DNA of 64,000 nt from Nocardia sp. NBC_00565. GTDB lineage: Bacteria; Actinomycetota; Actinomycetes; Mycobacteriales; Mycobacteriaceae. The position numbers and the translations under genes are program-made. Below the pieces are notes generated by a model, which had not been told where the DNA came from, made no database searches, and saw only the letters and a list, made by a program, of their open reading frames with translations. This document shows, one piece after another, positions 9,236 through 17,373 of this stretch. Every line of letters begins with the position of its first letter. Position 1 is the stretch's first letter. The DNA is taken from contig NZ_CP107785.1 in NCBI RefSeq assembly GCF_036345915.1, forward strand, positions 4,712,001 to 4,776,000, written 5' to 3'.

Positions 9236-9604
9236 TCAGGAGTTCCGGCCGAACTCGGTTTGCTCGATGACTCGGTAGGAGGCTTCGGTGGGCAGATCGA
9301 ACGAATCGATGGTGTAGGGACGGGTGCCGTTGTGCTCCATCTCGGCGCGCAGCCCGACCCGCGACTTCAGGTGCGCCAGCCGAGCCAGGCGCACGATCTC
9401 GGCGGCCAGCCAGGTATCGCCGTTATCGCGGGCGTCGTCGGTGATATGCAGGCCGACGACCTCACCGGACCGATCGCAGGCGACACCGACGGTGTGGTCC
9501 GGGTTGAACACCTCGTAGAGCAACTTGCGCCAGTCCGGCGACGCCGCGTGGTCGTCGGCATCGAAATCGTCCAGCTCGGTCGAGTCCATATCTGTCCTAG
9601 TCAT
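9236..9604 (-). CDS. EspD-like (DUF2694-type) ESX accessory protein
   Basis: 122 residues from ATG 9604, which overlaps the upstream stop by 8 bases (ATGACTAG). The frame reaches up to 9652, but that extension would run inside the upstream gene. Residues ~25-90 read NPDHTVGVACDRSGEVVGLH followed by LAAEIVRLARLAHLKSRVG. This matches from memory the core of mycobacterial EspD (NPPRTVSV..DGR.. then LASEILVIADLARQKAQ). EspD stabilises or helps export EspA/EspC in M. tuberculosis; a similar helper role here is inference. It lies between YbaB-like and EspC-like genes, consistent with an Esp-type operon. Confidence 0.65.
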   Translation of the reverse strand: MTRTDMDSTELDDFDADDHAASPDWRKLLYEVFNPDHTVGVACDRSGEVVGLHITDDARDNGDTWLAAEIVRLARLAHLKSRVGLRAEMEHNGTRPYTIDSFDLPTEASYRVIEQTEFGRNS

Positions 9605-10262
9605 CGGAGTCCTCCAGCCGCGCGGAAAGTACGGTCCACACCGCATCGTCAATGCTCAGCACCTGGCGCAATTGCCAGAACCGGGCGCCCAGATACATCT
9701 CCCCCGAACCATCCGGCGCGATATCGAGATGATCGGGACCTTCCACGGTCGCGTTGAGTGTGACGGTGGTGACCGGCGGGCGCTGGTCATCGACATTCAG
9801 CACCGTCGCGCCGCCGCCCGGGATGAAGTGGTGCCGACATCGCGGACTCGCGGCGACCGCGATATCGGCGCTGTTGGTCGTGATGGTGACCTCGGGATTG
9901 AGCAACAGCTGGGTCGCCCAGGCCCGGGCCGCGGTTTCGGGGCGGTCGGCGTTGATCGCGATGGCGTGGGTGATCGCGAGATCGACGACCAGGACCGAGT
10001 CGGTACTGGTGACGCCGACGATCACCAACCGCTTGGGCGTGCCGGACGGATACGGCAGATCGTCGGCGGCCAGCGTGATCACATCCGACCCGACACCGAC
10101 CCCGGTCGCCGGATGCACGCCGACGCTGCCGGTGGCGACGTCGATGGTGTAGGCGGCAATGGGATTGGGGATGCGACCACCGACCCCGGCCAAGCGCACG
10201 AGGCCCTCGTCGTGCAGCCACCGTATGGTGGCCGCGACGGTGACCTCGCTGGTTTCGGTCAT
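9597..10262 (-). CDS. Conserved hypothetical protein of ESX accessory operon
   Basis: 221 residues from ATG 10262, overlapping the upstream stop by 4 bases (ATGA). The N-terminus (VTVAATIRWLHDEGLVRLAG) looks like a small winged-helix or EspG-like helix pair. The rest alternates strands, including PKRLVIVGVTSTDSVLVVDL and MYLGARFWQLRQVL, without a signal peptide or membrane segment. It may be a cytosolic accessory or chaperone protein, but I recognise no family. Tight overlaps on both sides tie it to translation of the neighbouring genes. Confidence 0.72.
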   Translation of the reverse strand: MTETSEVTVAATIRWLHDEGLVRLAGVGGRIPNPIAAYTIDVATGSVGVHPATGVGVGSDVITLAADDLPYPSGTPKRLVIVGVTSTDSVLVVDLAITHAIAINADRPETAARAWATQLLLNPEVTITTNSADIAVAASPRCRHHFIPGGGATVLNVDDQRPPVTTVTLNATVEGPDHLDIAPDGSGEMYLGARFWQLRQVLSIDDAVWTVLSARLEDSDD

Positions 10263-10618
10263 ACCTTCTGCTCCGACTCGGCGGTAGCCGATTCCTCCGG
10301 ACGCGATTCGGCCGAGTCCGGCCAGGAATCGGTGTCCATGATGTTCTCGTACTGGCGCGCCGCGTCCGCGGTGCTCTCCCGGATGGCGGCCATGATCTCG
10401 GTGACCAGATCCGCGCTCTCGAACCGGTCGGTGGTCCCCGGTGCGAGGTAGAGACCGGTGAGCTTCCCCATCGCGTCGACCTCGGGCACGACCGCACCGC
10501 TCGGCGAGGGCCGTCGCGCACGGATGCCGTCGATCTTCTCGCGCAGATCGGCGATCCGGTGCCGCAGGTCGCGGGCGGCGTCGAGGGCCGCCTGCACGTC
10601 GGGGTGGATATCACTCAT
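10259..10618 (-). CDS. YbaB/EbfC-family (EspL-like) protein
   Basis: 119 residues from ATG 10618, overlapping the previous stop by 4 bases. The pattern is a long N-terminal helix (AALDAARDLRHRIADLREKI), a central strand pair (SGAVVPEVDAMGKLTGLYL), then a long helix (ADLVTEIMAAIRESTADAAR). This is the YbaB/EbfC fold as seen in mycobacterial EspL (Rv3880c). YbaB proteins dimerise and bind DNA; in ESX-1 loci the relative stabilises Esp substrates. A substrate-chaperone role here is inferred from the operon. Confidence 0.68.
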   Translation of the reverse strand: MSDIHPDVQAALDAARDLRHRIADLREKIDGIRARRPSPSGAVVPEVDAMGKLTGLYLAPGTTDRFESADLVTEIMAAIRESTADAARQYENIMDTDSWPDSAESRPEESATAESEQKV

Positions 10619-12117
10619 GCGGTGCCTCCGGAATTGGTCGGTGCCTGGTGCTGGCTCGGGGTCGGCGATGTCACCGTCGGAGCGATCGACGGCCGCTCGC
10701 CGATCACGGCCTCGGTGTGGGGTGTGTCGTCGACGTACATCAGCCGATCAGGATGCCAGGCGACCACGCGACTGCGGTCACCGCCGGCACCCGCGCCACC
10801 ACCCGCACCTGGCGACATCGGCATCATTGGCATATACGGCGAACTACCGGTCGCGGACGCGCCGCGGGCAGCGGCCGACGAGGTCTGCAGTGGCTCGATC
10901 ACCGACGTGCGCGGCAACGCACTGGCCGCCGTGCCCGCCGTCGCGACCACCGGCATCGCGCCGACCTGGACCGATCGGCCCGACGCGACGTTCTCGACCG
11001 CGCTGATCGGTATGGCACCCCCACCTCCGCCACCGCCGACGCCGCCACCACCCGAGTAGCCGTATCCGCCGACGTCTTCGAGCATCCCGGGGTCGACCTC
11101 GAGGTCTTCCCCGGAGTCGGAGTTCGCCGACGACAAACCGGTCGCGCCCGAGGCCAACGCACTCATCAACGCGGGCAGCATCTGCGTCAACGCACTGGAA
11201 TCGCCGCTGTCGCCGGAGCCGGAACCAGAGCCGGACCCGGAATCCGAGCCGGAATCGTCGTCGGAGCCAGAGCCGGTGCCCGTCCCCGGCTTCGAATTGA
11301 CGGCTGTCGTATAGCCGGTGATCGCCTCGAGTGAACGCGCGTTCTGTTCCTGAAACTTGGCCAGCGCCTTCGTTATCGCGAGTTGGTTCTTGGACCGCAT
11401 CGCCTGGATGAGCTCCTTGCGCGCGGCGATGATCTCCTCCGGCGTGGGGTGTTTGGCCTTCACATCCCGGAATGCGTTGTGGTAGGCGTCGATGCCGTCG
11501 GCCAAGTTCCCCAGCCCGGTGCCGAGCTGGTCGAGCCAGCCGCGATGTTGGGCGAGCTTGTCGGCCGCCGCACTGCCGACCGGTGTCCAATTCTGCATCG
11601 TCAGCGCTGCCTGATCGAGACCCGAGGTGGCCGTGGTATGGGAGTCGGTCAAGAACTTGCGGACCGAATTCGCGAATTCGGCGGCCGGACCGGGACCTGG
11701 TCCGGTGCGCAACTGGTACGCGAAGTCCAACGGATCGACCGAGCCACCCGGCGTCGGCAACGAGAAGTCGGGCAGTTGGCGCGCACTGAACGGTTGCACC
11801 TCACCCACGGGATTGGTGGCCAGGTCCGCGCCCGAACCATTGATCACGCGCGCGCCTTCGTCATCGGCCGTGCTGTAGTCGACGGCTGCGGCACCGATGT
11901 GATGCGCGGTCCGCTGCACCTCATTCAGCAAGCCGAGCATCCCGTTGCTCAGATCCGCCAGGTCCGCGTTGAGCTGAGGCACACGATGCGCGGAGGTCAG
12001 ATCGGTGCCCGCGGGCACCACCCAGCCCTTCGGCAACGCCGCCCCAGTGCCGCGCGCCAACTCGGCGAGCGCCGCCGCCGCACGGGCGAGCTCCCCCGGA
12101 TCGACATTCAGCGCCAC
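10615..12117 (-). CDS. ESX secretion-associated protein, PPE/EspB-like helical head, Gly-rich tail
   Basis: 500 residues from GTG 12117 behind a strong GAGGAGG site. The head (residues 1-90) contains ALPKGWVVPAGTD, a WxG-like turn, and ends in VDYSTADDEGARV, where YSTAD fits the YxxxD/E secretion signal. A second helical part (~140-270) carries W/QNWTPVGSAAADKLAQHR and a helix-breaking AKHPTPEEIIAARKE. Ser/Gly/Asp repeats (~280-300) and Gly runs (~345-360) follow. The C-terminus has VVAWHPDRLMYVDDTPH, conserved-looking but of unknown function. It is probably a secreted ESX substrate. Its coupled small neighbours at 10618 and 10262 would be its chaperones (inference). Confidence 0.78.
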   Translation of the reverse strand: MALNVDPGELARAAAALAELARGTGAALPKGWVVPAGTDLTSAHRVPQLNADLADLSNGMLGLLNEVQRTAHHIGAAAVDYSTADDEGARVINGSGADLATNPVGEVQPFSARQLPDFSLPTPGGSVDPLDFAYQLRTGPGPGPAAEFANSVRKFLTDSHTTATSGLDQAALTMQNWTPVGSAAADKLAQHRGWLDQLGTGLGNLADGIDAYHNAFRDVKAKHPTPEEIIAARKELIQAMRSKNQLAITKALAKFQEQNARSLEAITGYTTAVNSKPGTGTGSGSDDDSGSDSGSGSGSGSGDSGDSSALTQMLPALMSALASGATGLSSANSDSGEDLEVDPGMLEDVGGYGYSGGGGVGGGGGGGAIPISAVENVASGRSVQVGAMPVVATAGTAASALPRTSVIEPLQTSSAAARGASATGSSPYMPMMPMSPGAGGGAGAGGDRSRVVAWHPDRLMYVDDTPHTEAVIGERPSIAPTVTSPTPSQHQAPTNSGGTA

Positions 12118-12169
12118 GACTACCTCCTCTCACCCTTTACCCTTCGGTTCCCGACCTGATGCCTCCCGA

Positions 12170-13723
12170 TCAGACGGGTGCCGCGACCACAGGTATCGCC
12201 GCCGCGGACGGATCGCCCGCGCCGGGGACCGTGGGTGTAGCGTTCTTGTCGCCCGAGGCGAGCTCGATACCGTTCGGGTGCGAGAACCCGGTGAAGGTTC
12301 CGAACTCGCCTGCGGTGTCGGCCATTTCCGGCGTGAACTGCTTGAGCTGCCCGTTGACGATCGCTTCGAGCGTGCCGCCGTCCTCGGCCGGGAATACGAC
12401 GAGGATCGCGGTCCGGTTGTCCCAGGTGGCGACGTCGCCGGTCATCAGCTGGTACGGATCGACCTTGGCTCCGATCTGCTTCTTATCAGTCCACTTCGAG
12501 GTGGTCTTCTCGTACGCCTTCTGCGCGTCGGTGCCGCTGGCATTGCCGAACGCGCCGTCGAGGACTTGGGCAACGATCGCGGACACCTTCTGGGTGCGCC
12601 CATCGGGGAATGTGTAGACCACGCTGCCGTCGGCATCCGCCACGCGAACGGGCGCGCCGACCGGCTGCGACGAGGACGCCTGCGGCGGTGCCGTGTTCGC
12701 CGCCGCCGGTGCGGCGGTCGCGGGCTGAGCCACCGCCGGTTGGGCGGTGACGGGTACGGCCGCACCGGGATACTGTTCGTAGCGGTTCGGATCGAGCTCG
12801 TCGCGCCGACTGTTCAGATCGCTGTCGGCCGCGTTACGCTGCCCGGCCTGTGCCATCATCATCGGCAGCATCGAATCCATCATGCTGCCCGTACCAGAGG
12901 AACCCGAATCCACGGCCGGAGTGGTCGGGGTATCGGTCGACCCGGTACCCGCGTTCTCCAACTTGTCGATGGCATTCTGCAAATTGTCGCCGACGCCGCT
13001 CGTATCACTGCTATCGCCGGTCGTCGAGCCGAGGCCGTTGGTAGTATCGGTGCCCGTGTCGGCGTCGCCCGTATCGATAGCGGGCGGCGTGTATGCACTA
13101 TCGTCGGTAGTGGTATTACCAGGGTCTTCGGTGTCGTAATTACCGGTGTCAATATCCTTCGGGTCGGACGAGAGGGTCTTATCCGAGCCATCATCCGTCG
13201 GATCTTTGACATCGGCGGCCGCCTGCTCCAGCCGCGTCTTCAGATCGTTCAGCGCCTTTTCGCCGTCTTTGAAGACCGTGGTGATATAAGTAACGATATA
13301 ATCGCTCTCGGTTATCCCCGTGGGCGGATATTTCGGCGCAGCAGCATTGACTTCGTCGATCAAAGCATTGATCGCCACCTTGCCGTCATCGATGGTCTTC
13401 TTTGCATCCTGAATCAGCGGCATCAGGCGCTTATCCGAGTCCCGAAGGTTGATCGCCGCTTGTTTGAGGGCGAGCACCACCGACGCGTAACTTTGAAAGA
13501 AACGACTCTGATTGGTCGGCACGGTATTGGGGAGCAGCGGCAAATTATCGTCCGTGGGAGGGTCGGTCTTGGATCCCTTGCCCAAACTTTTGAATAGCGT
13601 GTCGAAGAAGTCATACACCATCAAGTAGTTTTGCTCGACAACGGGCGCGAAGTCATATTCGTGCGGATAAGTCGGATCCGCCATATTGGGGATCAGCATA
13701 TCATTCATTGTCATATCGGCCAT
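12170..13723 (-). CDS. ESX-associated protein with helical head, acidic Ser/Thr linker and conserved C-terminus
   Basis: 517 residues from ATG 13723, 12 bases after the upstream stop. Residues 1-150 are helical and Tyr/Phe-rich (LMVYDFFDTLFKSLGKG, RFFQSYASVVLALKQAAINL). Residues ~150-260 are an acidic Asp/Thr/Ser/Gly linker with little complexity. A Met-rich patch (GSMMDSMLPMMMAQAGQ) follows, then Ala/Pro. The C-terminal ~150 residues form a globular domain (VYTFPDGRTQKVSAIVAQVL, TAILVVFPAEDGGTLEAIVN, GTFTGFSHPNGIE). The plan matches the partial product at 1-1510. No catalytic motif is seen. Its place next to a glycine-zipper membrane protein and a PPE-like substrate suggests a secreted accessory protein. 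Confidence 0.75.
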   Translation of the reverse strand: MADMTMNDMLIPNMADPTYPHEYDFAPVVEQNYLMVYDFFDTLFKSLGKGSKTDPPTDDNLPLLPNTVPTNQSRFFQSYASVVLALKQAAINLRDSDKRLMPLIQDAKKTIDDGKVAINALIDEVNAAAPKYPPTGITESDYIVTYITTVFKDGEKALNDLKTRLEQAAADVKDPTDDGSDKTLSSDPKDIDTGNYDTEDPGNTTTDDSAYTPPAIDTGDADTGTDTTNGLGSTTGDSSDTSGVGDNLQNAIDKLENAGTGSTDTPTTPAVDSGSSGTGSMMDSMLPMMMAQAGQRNAADSDLNSRRDELDPNRYEQYPGAAVPVTAQPAVAQPATAAPAAANTAPPQASSSQPVGAPVRVADADGSVVYTFPDGRTQKVSAIVAQVLDGAFGNASGTDAQKAYEKTTSKWTDKKQIGAKVDPYQLMTGDVATWDNRTAILVVFPAEDGGTLEAIVNGQLKQFTPEMADTAGEFGTFTGFSHPNGIELASGDKNATPTVPGAGDPSAAAIPVVAAPV

Positions 13724-13735
13724 AGCGTATTAGCC

Positions 13736-14293
13736 TCAGACCGCTTTGGATTCCGGCGCCGGAGTATACCCACTACCAGCGTCCGAACTAGAACTGATGA
13801 TTCTTGTCGGCAACTCCGCCGGCAAATCCTTCTTCGGCGCCTCCGGTTTGGCCGGTTGCGACGAGGCGTGCATCTGGTTCTGCAGTTTGTCCCATCCCGC
13901 CAAGCCCGCCGCGGTACTGGCACCGGCGACGAGGCCGCCCAGAACCGGGCGCTCCACATTCATCCCGGCCATGGCAAGCCTGTCCAGAGCGCCACCCATC
14001 CCGGGGCTCAGAAGGTCCGGGATATCCCTGAAGCTTCGCGCGAGCGCCGCACCCCCTCCTTCCATCAAGCCCCGCGCCGCGCCGCCGATCAACCCACCCG
14101 GGATTGCCCCGAGCGCACCGCCGACCAGGGTGCTCTCAACGACCTGTTCCCAACCCTTGCCCTGGGAGATTGCCTGTATGGCACCAGCCCCCGCACCAAC
14201 GAGGCCGCTCACAACGGCACCGCCGGGTATGAACGACAGTCCGACCGCCGCAGCGGTACCGATAGTTCCCCAGCTGATACCGAACAAGCCCAT
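13736..14293 (-). CDS. Glycine-zipper membrane protein
   Basis: 185 residues from ATG 14293 (MGLFGISWGTIGTAAAVGLS), nine bases after GGATAG; a GTG at 14302 is an alternative. Residues ~5-85 form two or three hydrophobic glycine-zipper segments (AAVGLSFIPGGAVVSGLVGAG, GGALGAIPGGLIGGAARG). A third weaker segment is at ~118-135 (VLGGLVAGASTAAGLAGW). The tail is polar and Pro/Ser-rich. Such zippers oligomerise in membranes and occur in toxin heads; the hydrophobic part at 19313-19915 of the giant protein is of the same type. It is the first gene of the minus-strand operon. Confidence 0.72.
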   Translation of the reverse strand: MGLFGISWGTIGTAAAVGLSFIPGGAVVSGLVGAGAGAIQAISQGKGWEQVVESTLVGGALGAIPGGLIGGAARGLMEGGGAALARSFRDIPDLLSPGMGGALDRLAMAGMNVERPVLGGLVAGASTAAGLAGWDKLQNQMHASSQPAKPEAPKKDLPAELPTRIISSSSDAGSGYTPAPESKAV

Positions 14294-14499
14294 AACAATC
14301 ACCTATCCGACGTGGTGTGGTTATCTGCGCGTTGCGAGCAACCACCAGCCATGCGCGAGACTTCCCTTTCGACTCGTCCCCATTGTCGAGGATTCCCAGC
14401 AATGGGAATCGGAGTACCGCAGGTGGCGGTCACGATAGAGATCGCCTTGACAACCAAAGTGTTTCCCGAATGCATGTGCCCCCTAGGAGGACGAGCCGG
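14294..14499. promoter_or_regulatory. Divergent promoter region between the minus-strand operon and the toxin-side plus-strand run
   Basis: About 206 bases separate the head of the eight-gene minus-strand operon from the plus-strand run that leads to the giant gene. Both must be transcribed from here or just beyond. The plus-strand side ends in a near-consensus ribosome-binding site, TAGGAGGA at 14485-14492. I cannot place the -10/-35 boxes with confidence. Confidence 0.45.
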
Positions 14500-14586
14500 A
14501 TGATCCGATACCACCTGCCGCCTGGGGACACCGACCTGGATGTCGCCCGTGCCGAGGTGAACCGGGTGTCGGGCAGTGGGCTGTGA
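14500..14586 (+). CDS. 28-residue small protein, translationally coupled to transglycosylase gene
   Basis: ATG 14500 lies eight bases after TAGGAGGA, the best ribosome-binding site in the plus-strand run. The frame encodes MIRYHLPPGDTDLDVARAEV and eight more residues, and its TGA overlaps the GTG start of the next gene (GTGA, 14583-14586). The good initiation signal and the exact overlap suggest a real small gene or a leader that loads ribosomes onto the downstream GTG. Its function is unknown. Confidence 0.55.
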   Translation: MIRYHLPPGDTDLDVARAEVNRVSGSGL

Positions 14587-15992
14587 CCAGCCCCGCAGAG
14601 GTAGAGACACCGGCCGAGGAGCATCCAGACGATGCTGGGGCCGAGGAAGGTTCGTCGCCGAGTCCGGTCACGCCGTGGTCGAGTAAGCCGCAGGGACGGC
14701 GGCAGGGGGATGCACCCGGCGCGCCCGGGCAACCGGGTGCGCCGGGTGCCAACGGGTCGGGGCAGAACGGAGCCGGATCGGGAACGACGAGTCCCGGTGC
14801 GAATCCCGGCGCGGGGAACGGCAATTCGGGGTCGGGGCAGCCGGGTGCGCCCGGGGCGGGTTCGGCTCCCTCGGGCACGGCGGCTCCGCAAGCGGCTGCG
14901 CCGCCCGCCCCGCAGGGGCAGGTGGCGCCGGGACAGCAGGCATCGACGGAGCCCGAGCCTGATCAGGGTTTGGGTTCGGATGTGTTGGCGTCGGCGATTC
15001 CGGCCGGTGCGATGGCGTTGTCGATGCTGCCGATGATCGCGTCGGCCTTGGCCGGACTCGGAGGTAGTGGGGGTGATTCGGGGTCGGGTGGTAGCAGTGG
15101 TGATTCGGGGAGTTCGGGTGGGTTGTCGCCCGAGGCCGAGGAAGCGTTGAAAACGTTGAAACTGCTGGCTGCCGTTTATGGAGAAGGTGACACCACCGAT
15201 CCCGAGGTCAAGCAGTTGCGTAAAGAGTTGGGTGTCAACGGATCCGGATCCGGTAGCACCGCGACTTCGATCAAAGCCAGGCAGTTGTGGCAGGCCAACG
15301 CCGCGACCGCGTTCAACAACCTCGATAACCAACTCGCGACCTACATCATCGGTTTGGCCGGGAACCACAAGATCGACAAGAAGGCCGTCGCGGCTCTCGT
15401 GCGTGAGGTCAACGTCGCCCTCGCCGAACTCGGACCCCAGGCATACACCAAGGCCGGACAGCAAAAAGTCCACCAAATCCTCACCACCGCACTCCAGAAA
15501 GCCCACTCCATCGTCTCCGGCACCACCACCAGCGCCAAAGACACCGCCAATGCCATCAACCGACTCACCGGCCAATACCTCTACAACCTCAACGGCCAGC
15601 AATACCCCGGTAGCACCAGCACCAGCACCGTCGGCGGCACCGTCGGCCAGTGGATCCAGCAGGCGCTGCAGGTCCTGCAAGCGATGGGCTATGACATCAG
15701 CAAGATCGATCCGAAGGCCATCGCGATCATCATCCAGAACGAGTCGGGCGGCAATCCGAATGCCACCAACAACTGGGACAGCAACGCCGCGAGCGGAACT
15801 CCGTCGAAGGGGCTGATGCAGACCATCGGCCCGACCTTCAACCAATGGGCCGCGTCGGGGCACAAGAACATCTACAACCCGGTCGACAACATCGTGGCAG
15901 GCGTCCGATACGCCATCAATCGATACGGATCGGTCAGCAACGTGCCGGGTGTCAAGGCTGTGCGAAACGGCCGCGACTATGTGGGCTACTGA
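14583..15992 (+). CDS. DUF4226-type protein with C-terminal lytic transglycosylase (SLT) domain
   Basis: 469 residues from GTG 14583. Order: acidic then Pro/Gly/Ala linker (1-125); hydrophobic stretch VLASAIPAGAMALSMLPMIA (~134-153), a possible membrane anchor; helical DUF4226-like region (~230-340); SLT domain (~360-469). The SLT catalytic glutamate is E387 in IIIQNESGGNPNA, followed by GLMQTIGPTFNQW and YNPVDNIVAGVRYAINRYGS. The domain would cleave the MurNAc-GlcNAc bond of peptidoglycan. Mycobacteria carry similar DUF4226/SLT proteins (Rv3896c) near ESX-2, from memory. Its stop overlaps the start of a paralogue (TGATG). It probably opens the wall for secretion or toxin passage (inference). 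Confidence 0.85.
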   Translation: MTSPAEVETPAEEHPDDAGAEEGSSPSPVTPWSSKPQGRRQGDAPGAPGQPGAPGANGSGQNGAGSGTTSPGANPGAGNGNSGSGQPGAPGAGSAPSGTAAPQAAAPPAPQGQVAPGQQASTEPEPDQGLGSDVLASAIPAGAMALSMLPMIASALAGLGGSGGDSGSGGSSGDSGSSGGLSPEAEEALKTLKLLAAVYGEGDTTDPEVKQLRKELGVNGSGSGSTATSIKARQLWQANAATAFNNLDNQLATYIIGLAGNHKIDKKAVAALVREVNVALAELGPQAYTKAGQQKVHQILTTALQKAHSIVSGTTTSAKDTANAINRLTGQYLYNLNGQQYPGSTSTSTVGGTVGQWIQQALQVLQAMGYDISKIDPKAIAIIIQNESGGNPNATNNWDSNAASGTPSKGLMQTIGPTFNQWAASGHKNIYNPVDNIVAGVRYAINRYGSVSNVPGVKAVRNGRDYVGY

Positions 15993-17233
15993 TGTCGACT
16001 CCGACGCGAGAACCGCCGCAACCGCGGGAACCACCGGAACCCAGCGTCGACGATGCCCGGCTCGCCGACCAGCGTGCCACGACCACCGCCCCACGCCGCA
16101 AACCCGCCAGGGGTGCACGCGGCAACGGCCAACGCGCACCGGGTCTCGCACCGAGCGGTACGCCGCCCGCGCCCGCTGCCGGCCAGGCGTCGCCGCTGGC
16201 CCGCAGCGGCCCGTTGGCCGCACCCACAACCGAGTTATCAACTCCCACAACCACATCGACGTCGGTAGCCCGGCCGGACGCACAGGCCTGGCAGGCCGCC
16301 GCGAGCATGCCCGCGGCGGCGGCCGCGCTCGGCGCACTGGCATCAATCGCCGCCCAGTACGGCGACGGCAACCCCACCGCCGATACCGGACAGCCGTACT
16401 CGCCGCCCCGCATCGCGGCCGACCGCCCCACCGGGCCGATGGCGCTGGACGGGGAGATGAGTCCGCGATATGCGGCCGATCAGGGCAATAGGACCCAGCA
16501 GACCGACGCGCATCAAGAGCTGAACACCGAACTGGGCCGACTCCTCGGCGGTGCGGCCGAAACAACGATCCAGGGTCGCGCGGCCATCGACTCGATCATC
16601 GCCGAGGTCAATACGGCATTGACCGCACTGGGTACCGTCGCGGATTCCGCGGCCGGACGTCAGTTGGTGATAGCAACGCTCGGCAACGCCCTGCAGCGCG
16701 CCGGAACCGTGCTCGGACAGGGACAGGTCGCCGCCGCGCTCACCGCGGACCGGATCGCCGCCCTCGGCACTCGATATCTGCAGCACTCACGGCCCGCTCG
16801 GCCGACGGCGCCGCGCCGCAGCAGCCACCCCGACGCCCGCGTCGGACGCGGAGGTCCACCGCGCACCCGCCCGTCCGGTCAACAGGGTCAGTGGATCAAC
16901 GAGGCACTACGTGTCCTTCGCGAAAACGGCTACGACACAAGGCAGATCAGCGCCGCCGATATCGCGACCATCATCCAGCACGAGTCCGGCGGCAATCCAA
17001 ACGCGATCAATCTGTGGGACAGCAACGCCGCCAAGGGAATTCCGTCGAAGGGCCTGATGCAGACCATCGACCCGACCTTCAACGCGTATTCCGTGCCGGG
17101 ACATCGCGATATCTGGAATCCGGTCGACAATATCGTCGCGGGTGTGCGGTACGCCATCCACCGCTACGGTTCGGTCAGCAACGTCCCCGGTGTCGAAGCG
17201 ATGCACAACGGAGGCAACTACGTGGGTTACTGA
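15992..17233 (+). CDS. Second DUF4226/SLT transglycosylase, tandem paralogue
   Basis: 413 residues from ATG 15992, one base of which is shared with the upstream TGA. A Pro/Arg/Thr-rich N-terminus (to ~85), Ala-rich helix AAASMPAAAAALGALASIAA (~95-113), DUF4226-like helices (~175-265, TELGRLLGGAAETTIQGRAA), then the SLT domain (~295-413). Catalytic E331 sits in IIQHESGGNPNAIN, with GLMQTIDPTFNAY and NPVDNIVAGVRYAIHRYGSV. The last ~115 residues are nearly the same as in the first copy, so the genes arose by tandem duplication, but the linkers have diverged. No classical signal peptide is seen; export could be by ESX. Confidence 0.85.
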   Translation: MSTPTREPPQPREPPEPSVDDARLADQRATTTAPRRKPARGARGNGQRAPGLAPSGTPPAPAAGQASPLARSGPLAAPTTELSTPTTTSTSVARPDAQAWQAAASMPAAAAALGALASIAAQYGDGNPTADTGQPYSPPRIAADRPTGPMALDGEMSPRYAADQGNRTQQTDAHQELNTELGRLLGGAAETTIQGRAAIDSIIAEVNTALTALGTVADSAAGRQLVIATLGNALQRAGTVLGQGQVAAALTADRIAALGTRYLQHSRPARPTAPRRSSHPDARVGRGGPPRTRPSGQQGQWINEALRVLRENGYDTRQISAADIATIIQHESGGNPNAINLWDSNAAKGIPSKGLMQTIDPTFNAYSVPGHRDIWNPVDNIVAGVRYAIHRYGSVSNVPGVEAMHNGGNYVGY

Positions 17234-17373
17234 TGCGACGTGGTGGCGGATCAGCGACCACCTTCGCCCCCCGGATATCCCCAGTGTTGGGAACATCGCA
17301 CAGTGGGAGTCCGGCCGACTACGGCAAAATGATCTCCTCAGTTCCCCTCACGCAAGATTGAGGATCGCGGGCC

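Noticed and set aside
15845..15991. Upstream start for the second transglycosylase
   Set aside because: It lies within the conserved SLT domain of the first gene; ATG 15992 overlaps the stop as expected for coupling.
14430..16565. 711-codon minus-strand frame opposite the transglycosylase gene
   Set aside because: No recognisable domain, and the plus strand carries an intact SLT domain with the catalytic motif.
17233..17361. 42-codon frame overlapping the stop of the second transglycosylase (ATGA)
   Set aside because: Overlap is suggestive but there is no domain, no clear ribosome-binding site of its own and no homologue in the window. It could still be a small gene.
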